Of a DNA stretch of 64,000 nucleotides, positions 1 to 10,329 are shown in pieces. Within the stretch, counting starts at the first letter, position 1; each line of letters starts with the position of its first letter. The position numbers were made by a program, and so were the translations under genes. The stretch lies in assembly GCA_036320915.1 (NCBI GenBank), contig JAXBDG010000023.1, forward strand, positions 124,001 to 188,000, read 5' to 3'. This DNA comes from Linnemannia elongata (taxonomy: Eukaryota > Mortierellomycota > Mortierellomycetes > Mortierellales > Mortierellaceae). Below the pieces are notes generated by a model that saw only the letters and a list, made by a program, of their open reading frames with translations, ran no database searches and was not told the DNA's origin.

Positions 1-171
1 CTTATCACCACAGTACAAGTCTAACCATCGAAGCCCTACAACAAGGTTGACCGAATCACTGAAGACAATATGTCCTTCGATAACTCTCCGCCTTTTGCCC
101 GTCCAAACATGCAGTTCTAATAAGGCTCGAATGGCCCTTTATATGAGCAGATTCAAGAACGGCCCAGGGAG

Positions 172-375
172 ATGGAAAGGTTGGAGGAGCAGAGCAGTTG
201 GAACTCATCGGTGATTGATGTGGCTCACTCGGAAGAAGTCCTGTCTATATATCGTCAGAGGTCTTTGGACCAGAGTCGTCCATGGGAGGAGAGAATGTTT
301 TACCTGTCAGATTCAAGGTTGCTTGAGGAAAGAGTTGACCGTGATCGCAAAGAGTTCCAACATTATGTAAGATAA
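172..375 (+). CDS. Small charged ORF, possibly one exon of an unrecognised gene
   Basis: A 67-codon ATG-initiated ORF, rich in Glu, Arg and Ser, with no recognised domain. The frame stays open upstream of the ATG, and a GTAAGA donor-like string sits just before its stop (about 367), so it may be an exon of a longer gene whose other exons I cannot place. There is no signal peptide. It could equally be chance ORF. Confidence 0.2.
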   Translation: MERLEEQSSWNSSVIDVAHSEEVLSIYRQRSLDQSRPWEERMFYLSDSRLLEERVDRDRKEFQHYVR

Positions 376-719
376 TGCAAGAAGTTTATCTTTGGTAGTG
401 TCTTTATGACTACTTCCAACAACCCTTAATATACTGTACACGCTATTGAGAATGGCTGGCTTCGTGCATCCAAAACCTTTAGATCACACCATGTTCCACG
501 GATGGATCAGCTTTGTAGTAAGCGCATTGAGCTTGTGGTATTAAAATAAAAAGTTTGATATGATATACTGTATATAAGGTTTCCTACCTTCCATTGTTTA
601 CTCCAGTTCTGTTCCCATCCCCTCAACTTCTCTGTTTAGTTCCAATTCCTCGCACAGCATAACAGGCATTCGTCAAGTTCTTTTATTAAGGCAAAAGGGT
701 GCAGTATGCGCTAACGTTA
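376..719. other. Intergenic, nothing recognised
   Basis: AT-rich stretch with a T/C-rich patch near 600-650. It lies downstream of the gene at 720-1409 (minus strand), so part of it may be that gene's 3' region. I see no ORF, repeat or RNA gene. Confidence 0.4.
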
Positions 720-1409
720 CTAATCCCAGGCGGATGTTATAGTCGTAAATTCCTTGTGGCTTAACGCATTGGCAATATCTTTTTGCTCAACGGTAAGACA
801 GCGACCTCTTTTCAGCGGCGTGTTCTTGAAGAGAAGTGTCGTTGTTTCTCCTTGAATGGCAAACACGGATACTACTGTGTAGTGCGATGTTACCATAACA
901 TCCTGTGAATCACCAGGTCCTAGCTTCAAGGCTGATTTGATTTCCCTCACGCCCACCAACTCTTTGGCGACATCCAATTTGATATCAACACCGGCTACTC
1001 CTGCATTGAGGCCAGCCCCTCCGCTATTCAAGACTGATGTGAGGTCTTGGGTGCAAATGATGCAGATTGGAGTATCTGTCTCATTTTTGATTTGGACAAT
1101 GGTCTTATTCTTTCTTCTTCGGAAGAAAAATTTTTCTGTTCGGTCGATGTCCTTGATGCCGCAATTCTCTTCCATCATATCGAGATCAGATTCGCTAATG
1201 TCGAAATCAAGCTCTGCATCGCGATGGCAAAAATCCTCGGAGATCTCATACGCTTCTGGCCGCTTCCCCGGGTCCTGCGCGCCAGAGCCGATGAGATTGC
1301 CAAAAGCCAGTTGAGACTAATGTGATCAAAATGAGAGACTATTTTATAAATGAGTGTTGTTTGGAAAGCACTCTATCGGTATCACATGCCTAACAAAAAT
1401 CCTTACCAT
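720..1409 (-). CDS. Hypothetical protein, 199 aa, ATG-only first exon
   Basis: Proposed structure: exon 1 is the ATG alone (1409-1407), then an intron with a GTAAGG donor and a TTAG acceptor (1406-1317), then exon 2 at 1316-720. This joins the start codon in frame to a 198-codon open exon; without the intron the first ATG would drop about 46 well-formed residues. Upstream (minus strand) are a T/C-rich leader and a TATATATA box near 1600, as for other genes here. The N-terminal part is acidic, residues 64-66 are three Arg after three Phe, and the rest looks like a beta-rich domain with a Gly/Ala-rich stretch (GGAGLNAGVAGVDIKL). There is no signal peptide or membrane segment. Family not recognised. 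The structure is inferred from splice signals only. Confidence 0.5.
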
Positions 1410-1677
1410 ACGTAGAATTCGTTTGGAGAGGTGCTTCGTCTGGAAACCGGTGAAAGTGTCGAGAATCTAGACGCTGGTCAGGGTTGACCTTTATGGATGG
1501 GCGGAACAGAGGTAAAGGAAGAAGGGTGAAGTGCGGGAAAGAGGCGAAGAAGGGTGTTACTCAAGTTACTAGATGAAGAGCAAACAAACTGGGACTAAGA
1601 GCTATATATATAATGATGGTGTGGCTATACTATTATAGTTTCTGGAGTGAAGTCAACTGCGCCTTTTGATCGATCAC

Positions 1678-1737
1678 TCATACCAAGAGTCGACTGATCA
1701 TACCAAGAGTCGACCGATCATACCAAGAGTCGACTGA
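1678..1737. repeat. Tandem repeat, 20 bp x 3
   Basis: Three consecutive 20-bp units containing taccaagagtcgac, beginning at 1681, 1701 and 1721, nearly identical. Noncoding. It lies upstream of the 199-aa gene's putative TATA box, beyond its core promoter. Confidence 0.85.
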
Positions 1738-2509
1738 ATAACCAATTGGTCCAGTGGGCGCGACAGAAGGGGTACACTGAAACGATTCAAGATGATGTAA
1801 GAGATAACAACTTGAATGAAGCAACTGCCTGAGAGGATTCGAGATCACAACTTTCATATTGATCAAGAATGGCATGATAGTGTCCCCATCCAATTGGAGA
1901 CGATAATCCACATTTTGTTACACAATGAACTTACATGCAATCGCTTTTTGGCTCGCTCGTGCAGACTGTACCAGGCTATAACAAGAATGGGCGGTCGCAA
2001 TCACTGTTTTATATGATAGTCAGTCCACTTCTGATTGTTACGAATGTATCAGGTCCTGCTGCAGGAATCACGACCCTCTAGCTGGACATTTAAGCCTGCA
2101 ATCTGTTAAATTCAAAGCATAGTTAATCACATTCAGTTCAGCGGTAATCCCAGACGCCTTTAATAAAAGGCTGACAAGTAAATAATAAGGCGACCTCGAG
2201 TTCCAGCATCGAAAGATCAAAAAGCAACGTCGCTATGAACGCTTGGCTGTCACAAAGCAGTTATCTCCATGTTGCCAGTAAAATTAGTTGTAATAGCAAG
2301 CACTGCAAATTGAGTTAGAGTGATCTTTATAGATTACTATAAATTTACATTATGTATGAGGCGGATTCCTGGGATCTAGTGTGGCGCTAGGAGCTGATGG
2401 CAAAGGATATGGAACCGGGGAAGAATGGATGTGGGACTATGGGAGGGGATGCCGTTGGTATACCATGCACGTTAGGGGCCATTTGTACAGTGTCTCTGGG
2501 AATCACATC
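1738..2509. other. Intergenic with one 28S rRNA fragment
   Basis: No supportable gene. ORFs in either direction are short and featureless. The only identifiable element is the 28S-derived fragment at 2207-2276, listed separately. Confidence 0.5.
2207..2276 (-). repeat. 28S rRNA fragment, about 70 bp
   Basis: Read on the minus strand this matches the highly conserved domain V segment of the large-subunit rRNA running from the GATAACTGGCTTGTGGC part through AGCGACGTTGCTTTTTGATC. A few substitutions are present. No other rRNA sequence flanks it, so it is an isolated fragment and not an rDNA repeat. Three more fragments of the same segment lie at 9137-9213, 11446-11469 and 11582-11632, all on the same strand. 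Confidence 0.85.
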
Positions 2510-2701
2510 TCATGGCTGAGGAGGATAAGGCTTCCCAATTGGTAGTGCGTCACGTAGAGCCTTTTCAAAGACGCATTTATCTTTTTCAAGCTCTGTTGGG
2601 CAGTTGGTACATTGATCCTCATAGGTACAGGCTTGAACAGTGTTAAGCACAAAAAGAATTGACATGGTTATGACGATGGCGATTGCTCTGTAGAACTTCA
2701 T
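2510..2701 (-). CDS. Small secreted protein, 63 aa
   Basis: ATG ORF of 63 residues with a clear N-terminal signal peptide: Lys at 2, then a hydrophobic run to about residue 22 ending VQA, probably cut before Cys25. The mature part is about 39 residues, with four cysteines in a C-x5-C-x2-C pattern plus one further Cys. It is acidic and has a Pro-rich end (KPYPPQP). The spacing could allow two disulfides. No family recognised. It is isolated, with an AT-rich upstream region. The size and Cys content are those of effector-like small secreted fungal proteins, but function is unknown. Confidence 0.6.
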   Translation of the reverse strand: MKFYRAIAIVITMSILFVLNTVQACTYEDQCTNCPTELEKDKCVFEKALRDALPIGKPYPPQP

Positions 2702-2857
2702 CCGGAAGAAGAAAATGAGTTGATCTGCCGAGTAGGGATATTAGAAATAGAAGTAAATGGGAGATTTTGTTGATAGTTAGACTTGTTAATATCCCTTCTC
2801 TTGTACATATAGGTAATTTCTATGGTTTTTTTTCCCACGTTATGTAGTCCATCGAGT

Positions 2858-3193
2858 GCGATTTTTTAACAAAGTATTTATGTGGCACAAGGCTGTTGCA
2901 TCCATATCTAAATGGGCGTTTGGATTCAATTTCCAAGAAGTATATGACTCGGGACCGCCGCCTTGCAATGAGGTATCAGTGTGAATATGGCACAATGACT
3001 GTGGCATCCTTGTCTAGAAGGGTGCGCGATTTTTTAACAAAGTATTTATGTGGCACAAGGCTGTTGCATCCATATCTAAATGGGCGTTTGGATTCAATTT
3101 CCAAGAAGTATATGACTCGGGACCGCCGCCTTGCGATGAGGTATCAGTGTGAATATGGCACAAGGTCTGTGGTGCCTTTGTCTAGAAGGGTAC
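2858..3193 (+). repeat. In-frame tandem duplication, 168 bp x 2
   Basis: Two adjacent 168-bp units (2858-3025 and 3026-3193) differ at only a few bases, mostly in the last 30 bp of the unit; a partial third start follows. The period is 56 codons and one frame stays open through both copies (about 2896-3204), giving a repeated basic peptide with RRVRD at the unit end. No protein family is recognised, and the open frame has no convincing start. Either a repeat-containing coding fragment or a noncoding minisatellite. Confidence 0.75.
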
Positions 3194-3204
3194 GCGATTC
3201 ATAG

Positions 3205-4548
3205 ATAGAGCGATCTGGTGCTCGCTCGTTGTCAGAGTTCCACTCTGATATGGTCACGCGACCAACGCCGCCAACCTTCCAGATGTTTCTAGCACCACTA
3301 GCCTTAAGATTCTTTTAACAATGATCTCTTTCTGACTAAGCAAACTGGAAACACCTACAACCCATACTGACCAATCAAGACAACACCTTCATACATAAAT
3401 ACTCACCACAACCACCTAGTCTTCACTATATTAAAAAAATATCACTTTTTTTTAAATGTTAGCGCCGCGTGCGGCAAAAAGGGGGAGGGAGCACTTTAGC
3501 GCGACCATCATGGGCATCTTGCGCGAAGCGCACAGAAGAAGAAGGTGTGAGGGCGTGGCCCGAACCAGGAGTACTATCTTGCCCAAAGCGCCGGTATTTG
3601 TGAGGGTGAAGCCCGAGCTATATGACCTTTGGCGCCAGTATTCTGTGAACGCAGCGCGCTGATGGAAGAAAATGAGGGCGTAGCCCGAATCAGTGGGTCT
3701 ATCTTGCGCAAATTGCCACTATATTGTAAGAGCAACGCCCGGGCTATGTGTTCCCTTCCCTGGCGCCGCATGCGGCAGAAGGGAGGGAGCACGCAGCAAC
3801 CGCAACCACCAAAGCAATCTTGCGCGACTTTTAAGCAAGCACTCTTTCCCCTGTTGATATCTTTTTTCCGATTGATGATCATACTATGTGTTACATCTTT
3901 ACCCTTTCCCTTTCCTTCACTCCAGATTCCTCCTTACCCCACTGGCCAACTTTCATGCCCAGGAAGACCCCGAAAATGTTAAGGCACAAGGGAGGCAATC
4001 AACACTGGAGATGCACAGCGGGGCTGGTATGTGCACAAGAACAGCCAAGAACACACGGGCCTGTCGTTGAAAAAATCAAGAGAATGAAGACCATAAGAGA
4101 GACCATTGAAATGAAAACAGCAGCAGTCCTTCTCCTCTCTTCTCCTCTTCCCTCCCCTCAGCTAACGGGACTGCAGTTTTGACGGCAAGAGAGGGCACGG
4201 GCACCCGAAGGGCATCATACAAGGCAGGCACGGGCACTCGAAGAGCACCCCGAAGAGCACCACCTAAGCGAAGGTGGCCGGACACACAACGCGCTTCTCC
4301 AGACAATGAAGATTTTTTTTTCTTTTTTTCGGACACCGAAGAAGCAAACCAACACAAAACAGTCACATTGGATCAATTTCAACTTAGGTCAACACTCACA
4401 CCCATAACTCTACATCCCAGAGTCCCAGAGAACCCAAAAAAGCACAAGAGCCTCCAAGAACCCCACTCCCTCTCCCACCACAGCACCAACACCAGCACCA
4501 ACACCAGCACCAACACCAACACCCGTGGCATCGCCCACGGGCACCCCC
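3205..4548. other. Low-complexity intergenic DNA with degenerate GC-rich repeats
   Basis: From about 3452 to 3800 a degenerate unit recurs that contains gagggcgtggcccgaa-like and ttgcgcaaagcgcc-like strings. 4186-4266 has repeated cacgggcac/gaagagcacc motifs. 4484-4524 is a 12-bp minisatellite of accaacaccagc type. 4523-4542 forms a perfect 7-bp stem (CCCGTGG/CCACGGG). ORFs here are by-products of this composition and I call no gene. Confidence 0.5.
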
Positions 4549-5108
4549 TTTTTTTTTGGAACGTCAAAGTTTTAATCCGAAAACGGAAGTCTAAGTGTAG
4601 CTCATGCGAGCACGGTATTCTACGTCGTTATAGCAAAACAGAATAGATAAAGTGTACTGCGCAAAACCGAGGAAACACAATCCGTATTCTGCGCCAGGCG
4701 CACCTGCGCATACCTCCGGATGACCCTTGCTGCCCTTCGGGGGCGGTTCAAGGGGGAAAACTAGGTGTCTTCCGTCTCGAACTCTTTAACTGTCATCGCT
4801 CCTCTTTTTTCCATAATATCCATTCTCCTCCGGCCTAGTAAGGCCTCGATCACCGCTCGGTCGGCTGCATGTGTATCATTCTGAACGCCAGGGCATCGTC
4901 CCTCCTCGTGCTCCGCCAGGGGCCGCCCGCACTCGCATTCATTCGCTCTGGGTTTCCGTCCATATATTTGTTGCCATTGGGACCTGGGCCGCTCCTCCGG
5001 GGGTTTGTGCTTCCGTCTTTCTTTGATACCCTGCTGTTTCTCCCATTCGACGGTTCTCTCGCATCGCGGTTTCCATATTTTTTCTCGGCCCTCCTTCTCG
5101 ATGAACTT

Positions 5109-8100
5109 TCAGAATAGTCGGCTGACGTGTTCGGCAATACTCTTGGGCATCTCCTTGAAGACTTTGGCCCACTCAGTGGCAAGAGCCTTGGGTACGAGTC
5201 CTCTGAGTATGTGGCAGACCGTCCACTTCTCATCGCCCGTGTATCCTTCATAGCGGTCCTCCGTGCTTGGCCATTGGATGATCCTCCTCAGCGCCGCTTT
5301 GCATGCTCTGACACTCGTCGCTACCCACTCGATCTCCTTGGGCTCTGTTTCTCCCTTCTTCCTTCTCTTCTTCCTCTCTCTGTTGTAGTGTTTCGTGGCA
5401 ATCTCTCCCCAGAAGTCGATCCTCCCGAGTCCGTCCTTCCAGATCTCGTCGTGGGCCTCCTTGCTCTCTGGACATAACCATACGTGCTCATTGTCCTCCG
5501 TCGTCGCATGACACTGTCGGCACCGGTCGTCTTTGTACAGGTCTGGTCGTCGGGCATGAGGGGCGTCCATTGTCGGTAGCATGCCATGGATTTTCTTTAT
5601 CCTGTGGCTGCGTAGTCGGGTGTCCTGCTGCGAGCTGAAAAATGTGTGTACTGGTTTGTTGTTGTGGATAATAGCAAGAGTACCGAGCCAGTCTGTGCCT
5701 TCATAGTCCTGGATCGACCTCTTGTGCATCTTGAGTGATCTCCATGTCTGGTGCCACCGTCTGGTTGTCTGCATCTTCAAGGCCTGTCTGGTATCGATCT
5801 CGAGTGTAGTGCCGGCCATTTTTGCTGTGTAACGCAGGTCGTCCTGATCCTCCGCTCTGGCCTCCCACTCTTTTCCTACCAAAGCCTGGGCCTCCTTGGC
5901 CGCTTTGTCTGCTGCCTCATTCCACTTGTCGCCGCGATGTCCCTTGACCCATTCGACGGTTATGGATCCTGTCCGCTCGCTGCATATCCGCGCTACTATT
6001 GCCCATTCCACCGCGTAATCGCACCTCAGTTTGGCCCTCACCGACGCTCTCCTCCTGTTGACAATAATGTCATTGAACATCTTGACCACCTTTTGATTGT
6101 CGAGTCGGATGCATACGTCCTGGTCTTGTGGTGTCGCGATGATGCCTGCTATGAGCCCCATGAGTTCAGGCTTGATGGATGATGCGAATCCTTTGACTGT
6201 TCCTTGTATGACCGGTTGCTGTTCTCCTACCACCGCGAAAGCCATCGAGCACTTGGCCTTCCCAAGATTGACCATTGATCCGTCCGAATAAATATATCGT
6301 ACTCCTGGCTGTGTGTGTTTCCTCCGTTCCTCCATGGCCGATTGTGTGGCCTCGTCCATGTTAATGTGGTTGTAGCTGTGTTTCGGTGTATTGCTTGTCG
6401 CATGATGTTGTATCCGTTCCTTGATGGCAAGGAGCAGCGGGTAAGCCTCCGTCTCCAATTCCTTTAGCCGAGCCTTTACCGCGCGTATTAGTCTCCGCTT
6501 GGGCGGGAGCGCTCTCTCTAGTTCTTGTCTCCGTCTGTTTAGCTCAGCCTGTTTCTCGGTCTTCTTTCGACGCTTCTCCTCCTCTGCGGCCTCCTTTGCT
6601 GCCTGTTGTCTGAGTTTGTCTCTGACCTCCTTCTCTCGTCGAATCTTTGTGTGACGGTCAACAATCTGATTGCGTCTCAGCTTGAACGCCCTAAAGTTCG
6701 CCCTATCCACTGCTTTGTCTCCTGTCGCCTTGGGTGGGGTCCATGGGATTCTGGGGTTTTCTGGCGTTTGCTGTAGTAAGTTGATGGTGCGTGTTGTTTC
6801 TGGTGTTCTGTTTTGTGTGGTTGATTGTGTTGCTGGCAGTGAATGGGGTGACGAAAAAGAAAAGGAAGAAGAAAAAGAAGGGGAATCTAAATCTAAAATT
6901 GGGGGTTGGGTTGACTGTGAAGAAACAAAAAGGGAGGGTTGTGTGTGTTTTGATTGTGCTGACGAGTTGTGAGTGGGAAAGAATATATTGGGCATACAAA
7001 AAGAAAGGGGTGAAGAAATTAAGAAAGGGGAATTCAAATCTGAAAGTGACGAGGAAGAAACCGAACCCAAAATACCCTCTTGTAGGTCCTTTTCTTTTTC
7101 TTTTTCTTTTTCTTTTTCTCTTTCTTTTTCTTTTTCTTTTTCTTTTTCTTTTTCTTTTTCTTTTTCTTTTTCTTTTTCTTTTTCTTGGCTTCGACAGCGA
7201 TGCTCAAATGGACCGTGGCTGTCGTCGCTTATCGCAACCGCCCTTTCCCTACCTCTTATCACCTCTTGATCGCTGCCGTCTTCTTTTCTTTTTTCATTCT
7301 TTTCACTGTTGTTGTCTTTTTCTTGTTGATTTTGTTGTTGTTGTTCCACCGGCGGCTCCTCCTCATCTTCGCTTCCGAACTCCCACAAGACGACCTCTTC
7401 CTCCTCGGCATCTTCCTGTGTTTCGCAAGCGTGCCCCTGGTTCTCCTCCTCGCGCTCCTCCACACGATTCATCTCGATCTGCGGGAACTCTGAAATGGCC
7501 TGACACACCGCTGCAAACCATACTCTGTCTCCCTTGATCCCATGTGTACGCGCAACTTCTTTCCACGGTCTGGTGTGACTCCGATCCTCGTTGATTATAT
7601 CCTCCAGGTGAAAGACCTTGTCCCTTTCCATCCCCTTGCTGTGCTTCACGTATATCTCAGGTGTCACTACCTTTGACAATAGCGCTCGTTCGCCCTCCTT
7701 TGCGCTCACATCGCATAGATTAACGTCTCGTTCCACCATTAGCTGACACACTCTGGCGATGAGGTTATGTTGGGTGTACTTGCTGGCGATGGCCAGATTG
7801 GAAAGTGGGGATTCCCGCAGTCTTGCCGCCCTTTGCAGGTCTTGAAGTCGGCAATGGGTTAGGTCTCCTATGAGCCCTTTCTGGGTGCTTCTCAGATGCA
7901 ATGTGCTGATGTGTTGTTCGGCGAGAGCGTCCTTGAGGTCCCGTAGTCCGTACAGCCTTGTGTGGTGCAGTATACTGGATGGTGTTGAGCTGGGTAAACT
8001 GAGCTTTTGTCGCACGACCGTCCTGTATTTCTTGGTGATGCGTTCTATGACTGTCCATGTTGGGATCTGCGCTGTCATCCGGTAGAGCAGCCTTGGGATG

Positions 8101-8283
8101 AGAATCGCGTTGATGATATAAATACACTGCTTATCGGTGACCGATTTCCTTAGCAGGATCCCGCATACCATCACATTCAAGGGATGCTGGAAAAGATCAA
8201 GGGACTCTAAAATCGAGTGGCAGATATCACGTGACTGTAGAAAAGTGCTAGGAATTGTTTGGTACGTGACAATTACTAACCCC
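5109..8283 (-). pseudogene. LINE polyprotein fragment with RNase H domain
   Basis: Open frame on the minus strand. The part beyond 8289 is antisense to the inverted copy and not native coding. RNase H lies at about 6310-5870: catalytic Asp in YSDGS, Glu in PELMG, Asp in IRLDNQKV, and the last His/Asp in WVKGHRGDKWNEAAD, so the DEDD set is complete. Near the C-terminus CRQCHATTEDNEHVWLC supplies a C-x2-C-x7-H-x4-C knuckle like the zf-RVT motif. Between RT remnant and RNase H is a Glu/Lys/Gln/Ser-rich linker with an alternating Lys-Glu run. The native start codon is lost with the 5' end, so this is a truncated, presumably inactive copy. Confidence 0.75.
7087..7194. repeat. Hexanucleotide microsatellite (tctttt)n
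   Basis: About 18 units of a 6-bp repeat inside the LINE reading frame, translated on the minus strand as alternating Lys-Glu. A few imperfect units interrupt it. Confidence 0.9.
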
Positions 8284-8289
8284 TGGTCC

Positions 8290-9023
8290 ATCATCCAATG
8301 GCCAAGCACGGAGGACCGCAATGAAGGATACACGGGCGATGAGAAGTGGACGGTCTGCCACATACTCAGAGGACTCGTACCCAAGGCTCTTGCCACTGAG
8401 TGGGCCAAAGTCTTCAAGGAGATGCCCAAGAGTATTGCCGAACACGTCAGCCGACTATTCTGAAAGTTCATCGAGAAGGAGGGCCGAGAAAAAATATGGA
8501 AACCGCGATGCGAGAGAACCGTCGAATGGGAGAAACAGCAGGGTATCAAAGAAAGACGGAAGCACAAACCCCCGGAGGAGCGGCCCAGGTCCCAATGGCA
8601 ACAAATATATGGACGGAAACCCAGAGCGAATGAATGCGAGTGCGGGCGGCCCCTGGCGGAGCACGAGGAGGGACGATGCCCTGGCGTTCAGAATGATACA
8701 CATGCAGCCGACCGAGCGGTGATCGAGGCCTTACTAGGCCGGAGGAGAATGGATATTATGGAAAAAAGAGGAGCGATGACAGTTAAAGAGTTCGAGACGG
8801 AAGACACCTAGTTTTCCCCCTTGAACCGCCCCCGAAGGGCAGCAAGGGTCATCCGGAGGTATGCGCAGGTGCGCCTGGCGCAGAATACGGATTGTGTTTC
8901 CTCGGTTTTGCGCAGTACACTTTATCTATTCTGTTTTGCTATAACGACGTAGAATACCGTGCTCGCATGAGCTACACTTAGACTTCCGTTTTCGGATTAA
9001 AACTTTGACGTTCCAAAAAAAAA
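8290..9023 (+). mobile_element. Inverted copy of the LINE 3' end (734 bp)
   Basis: 8290-9023 is the reverse complement of 4549-5282, with at least one substitution (near 8331 against 5241). It ends in an A run (9015-9026) as expected for a LINE 3' terminus, so it is a second 5'-truncated insertion placed head to head with the first element. A 22-bp string just after its A run (9028-9049) is the reverse complement of 8169-8190 in the first element. It encodes only the C-terminal end of the polyprotein. Confidence 0.85.
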
Positions 9024-9713
9024 AAATCCAGCATCCCTTGAATGTGATGTTATGCCTTGCTGTTGCCCCTTGGTGTTGTCCCTTGATTTTTATGCCTTGA
9101 TGTTGTCCCTTGGTGTTGTCCATGGTTTAGAATACAGTATGAGAGGTAGAGCCGACATCGAAGGATCAAAAAGCAACGTCGCTATGAACACTTGGCTGCC
9201 GCAAGCCAGTTATAGCAAGTGCTTTACTTCTGTACGCTGGCTTCCTTCCGGTCTTTGCATCACCGTTCAATCTTAAACCCCTTGATATTATTTTTTGACA
9301 CTCCTTGGTTTTTCAGTTCTCCCTTTTTTTGACGCTCCTTGTGTTTTTTCCTTTGATTGCCAGTTATCCTTCGACACTCCTTGATCTTTTGGGCGCCCCT
9401 TTAATTTTGTCCCCTTGATCTTCTAGGCAACCTCCTACCATTATTCGGCCTTTTGCAGCATCTGATCTCTCTTTTACCTGTCTTCTTTGGAAACCAGCAT
9501 ATCAACGTCGTATTTAAATGTCCCACTTCCCGCCCGCTTCTCAATTCTCTTCTCAACGTCCACTTCATTTCTGTTTCCTTCGTTCTGCTCCTGATTTCTC
9601 CATTTCAACTGCGTTTTCAAACATTCTTTGTCAATTTTCCCTCTCCATACCATCAAAAAAAATCTAAACACCCCACCCTCACAAGCATTAGCAGAAGCAA
9701 CACAACCGGCATT
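9024..9713. other. Degenerate ccttgatgttg repeats and T-rich leader
   Basis: 9035-9125 repeats variants of ccttgatgttgtcccttggtg. 9280-9420 repeats variants of ccttgatcttttgacgctcc. Between them lies a 28S fragment (9137-9213). The T/C-rich stretch from about 9460 onward is probably the promoter and leader of the small gene at 9714. Confidence 0.45.
9137..9213 (-). repeat. 28S rRNA fragment, 77 bp
   Basis: The longest and cleanest of the four fragments. On the minus strand it runs from ATAACTGGCTTGCGGCAGCC through GATCCTTCGATGTCGGCTCT to CTCATAC, matching the conserved domain V segment of large-subunit rRNA with about four changes. No adjoining rRNA. Confidence 0.9.
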
Positions 9714-9917
9714 ATGAAAGTCGTCATCGCTATATTTTCCGTCCTTTCTACAGTCGCTCTTCTGGCTGTTGCTGCCCCAGTTCCCGATGGTGGCACCTTT
9801 GACATTGTCGTTGTCAATGAAAGCGCGAAGAGGCCAATCTTGACCTCCTTCGGCAAGAGTGACGTTGGAAACAAAGAGAGAGTGACGTTGGAAACACAGA
9901 AAGATCCCCAGACTTAG
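9714..9917 (+). CDS. Small secreted protein, 67 aa, 3' end altered by a 23-bp tandem duplication
   Basis: The ATG at 9714 opens a 67-residue ORF with a textbook signal peptide (Lys2, hydrophobic core to about residue 20, AVAAP cleavage region). The longer upstream open frame is only T/C-rich leader, so I start here. The mature part has no cysteine and starts with a short Val-rich beta segment (FDIVVVNES). A 23-bp unit containing gagtgacgttggaaaca is duplicated in tandem at 9857-9902. Since 23 is not a multiple of 3, the C-terminus has been shifted out of frame relative to the single-unit state. It may therefore be a broken copy of a longer protein. Family not recognised. Confidence 0.45.
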   Translation: MKVVIAIFSVLSTVALLAVAAPVPDGGTFDIVVVNESAKRPILTSFGKSDVGNKERVTLETQKDPQT

Positions 9918-10329
9918 CAGTATCTTTGTTTAGTCAGCACCTAGCTAGAAACCTTCTCCTTATTCTTGCTTAGCAGTACTCAGCGCACGCGCAAGCTTAG
10001 TGTGCACGCGTGTGCATGCAAGCCTTTTTCTTTATCCTTAGTATTTTTGCTATGATAAAAGGAGCGAGTATTACTCTGCTAGATCAGTATTAATTCTTAT
10101 CTGAACTCAATAAACACTACCTTTAGCATACTTCTCATTCTCAGTCTTCCTTGGTGCTCTCACTACTCCTTGTAAGTCTGATCAACCTACTCTTGCTCAT
10201 AACTCCTGATCACCGATCTCTCGCCCTCTTTTCATCTTGACCTTCCTTCCACAACTCTAATCTTAAGCCCAACTGAAATAGCCATGCGATTGTGTTAATG
10301 GACAGTGTAGAAGCAAGCAAAAGAAAGAT
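9918..10329. other. Intergenic; possible LTR-like fragment
   Basis: No gene. 10060-10160 (tattactctgctagatcag, then an aataaa string near 10110, then a pyrimidine-rich run) recalls the R/U5 part of a fungal LTR, but no TG...CA boundaries or target duplication could be recognised. Confidence 0.3.

Larger units (their letters stand above)
4549..8289 (-). mobile_element. Non-LTR retrotransposon (LINE) remnant with RNase H, 5'-truncated
   Basis: The 3' end is marked by a T run at 4549-4557 (poly-A on the minus strand), followed inward by a non-coding tail and a long open frame. The frame gives the C-terminal part of a LINE polyprotein: a fragment just past the reverse-transcriptase palm (RLLYRMT region near 8050-8110), a long low-complexity linker, an RNase H domain, and a Cys/His C-terminal motif. 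No reverse-transcriptase catalytic motif and no endonuclease domain remain. Homology seems to stop near 8190; 8191-8289 is of unknown origin. It abuts at 8290 an inverted copy of its own 3' end. Confidence 0.8.

Noticed and set aside
8290..8567. Extension of the minus-strand LINE frame past 8289
   Set aside because: This part is antisense to the inverted LINE copy and starts at a TTG; it is chance open frame, not native protein.
10060..10160. Solo LTR
   Set aside because: Poly(A)-signal-like and pyrimidine-rich text only; no TG/CA ends or target duplication could be found.
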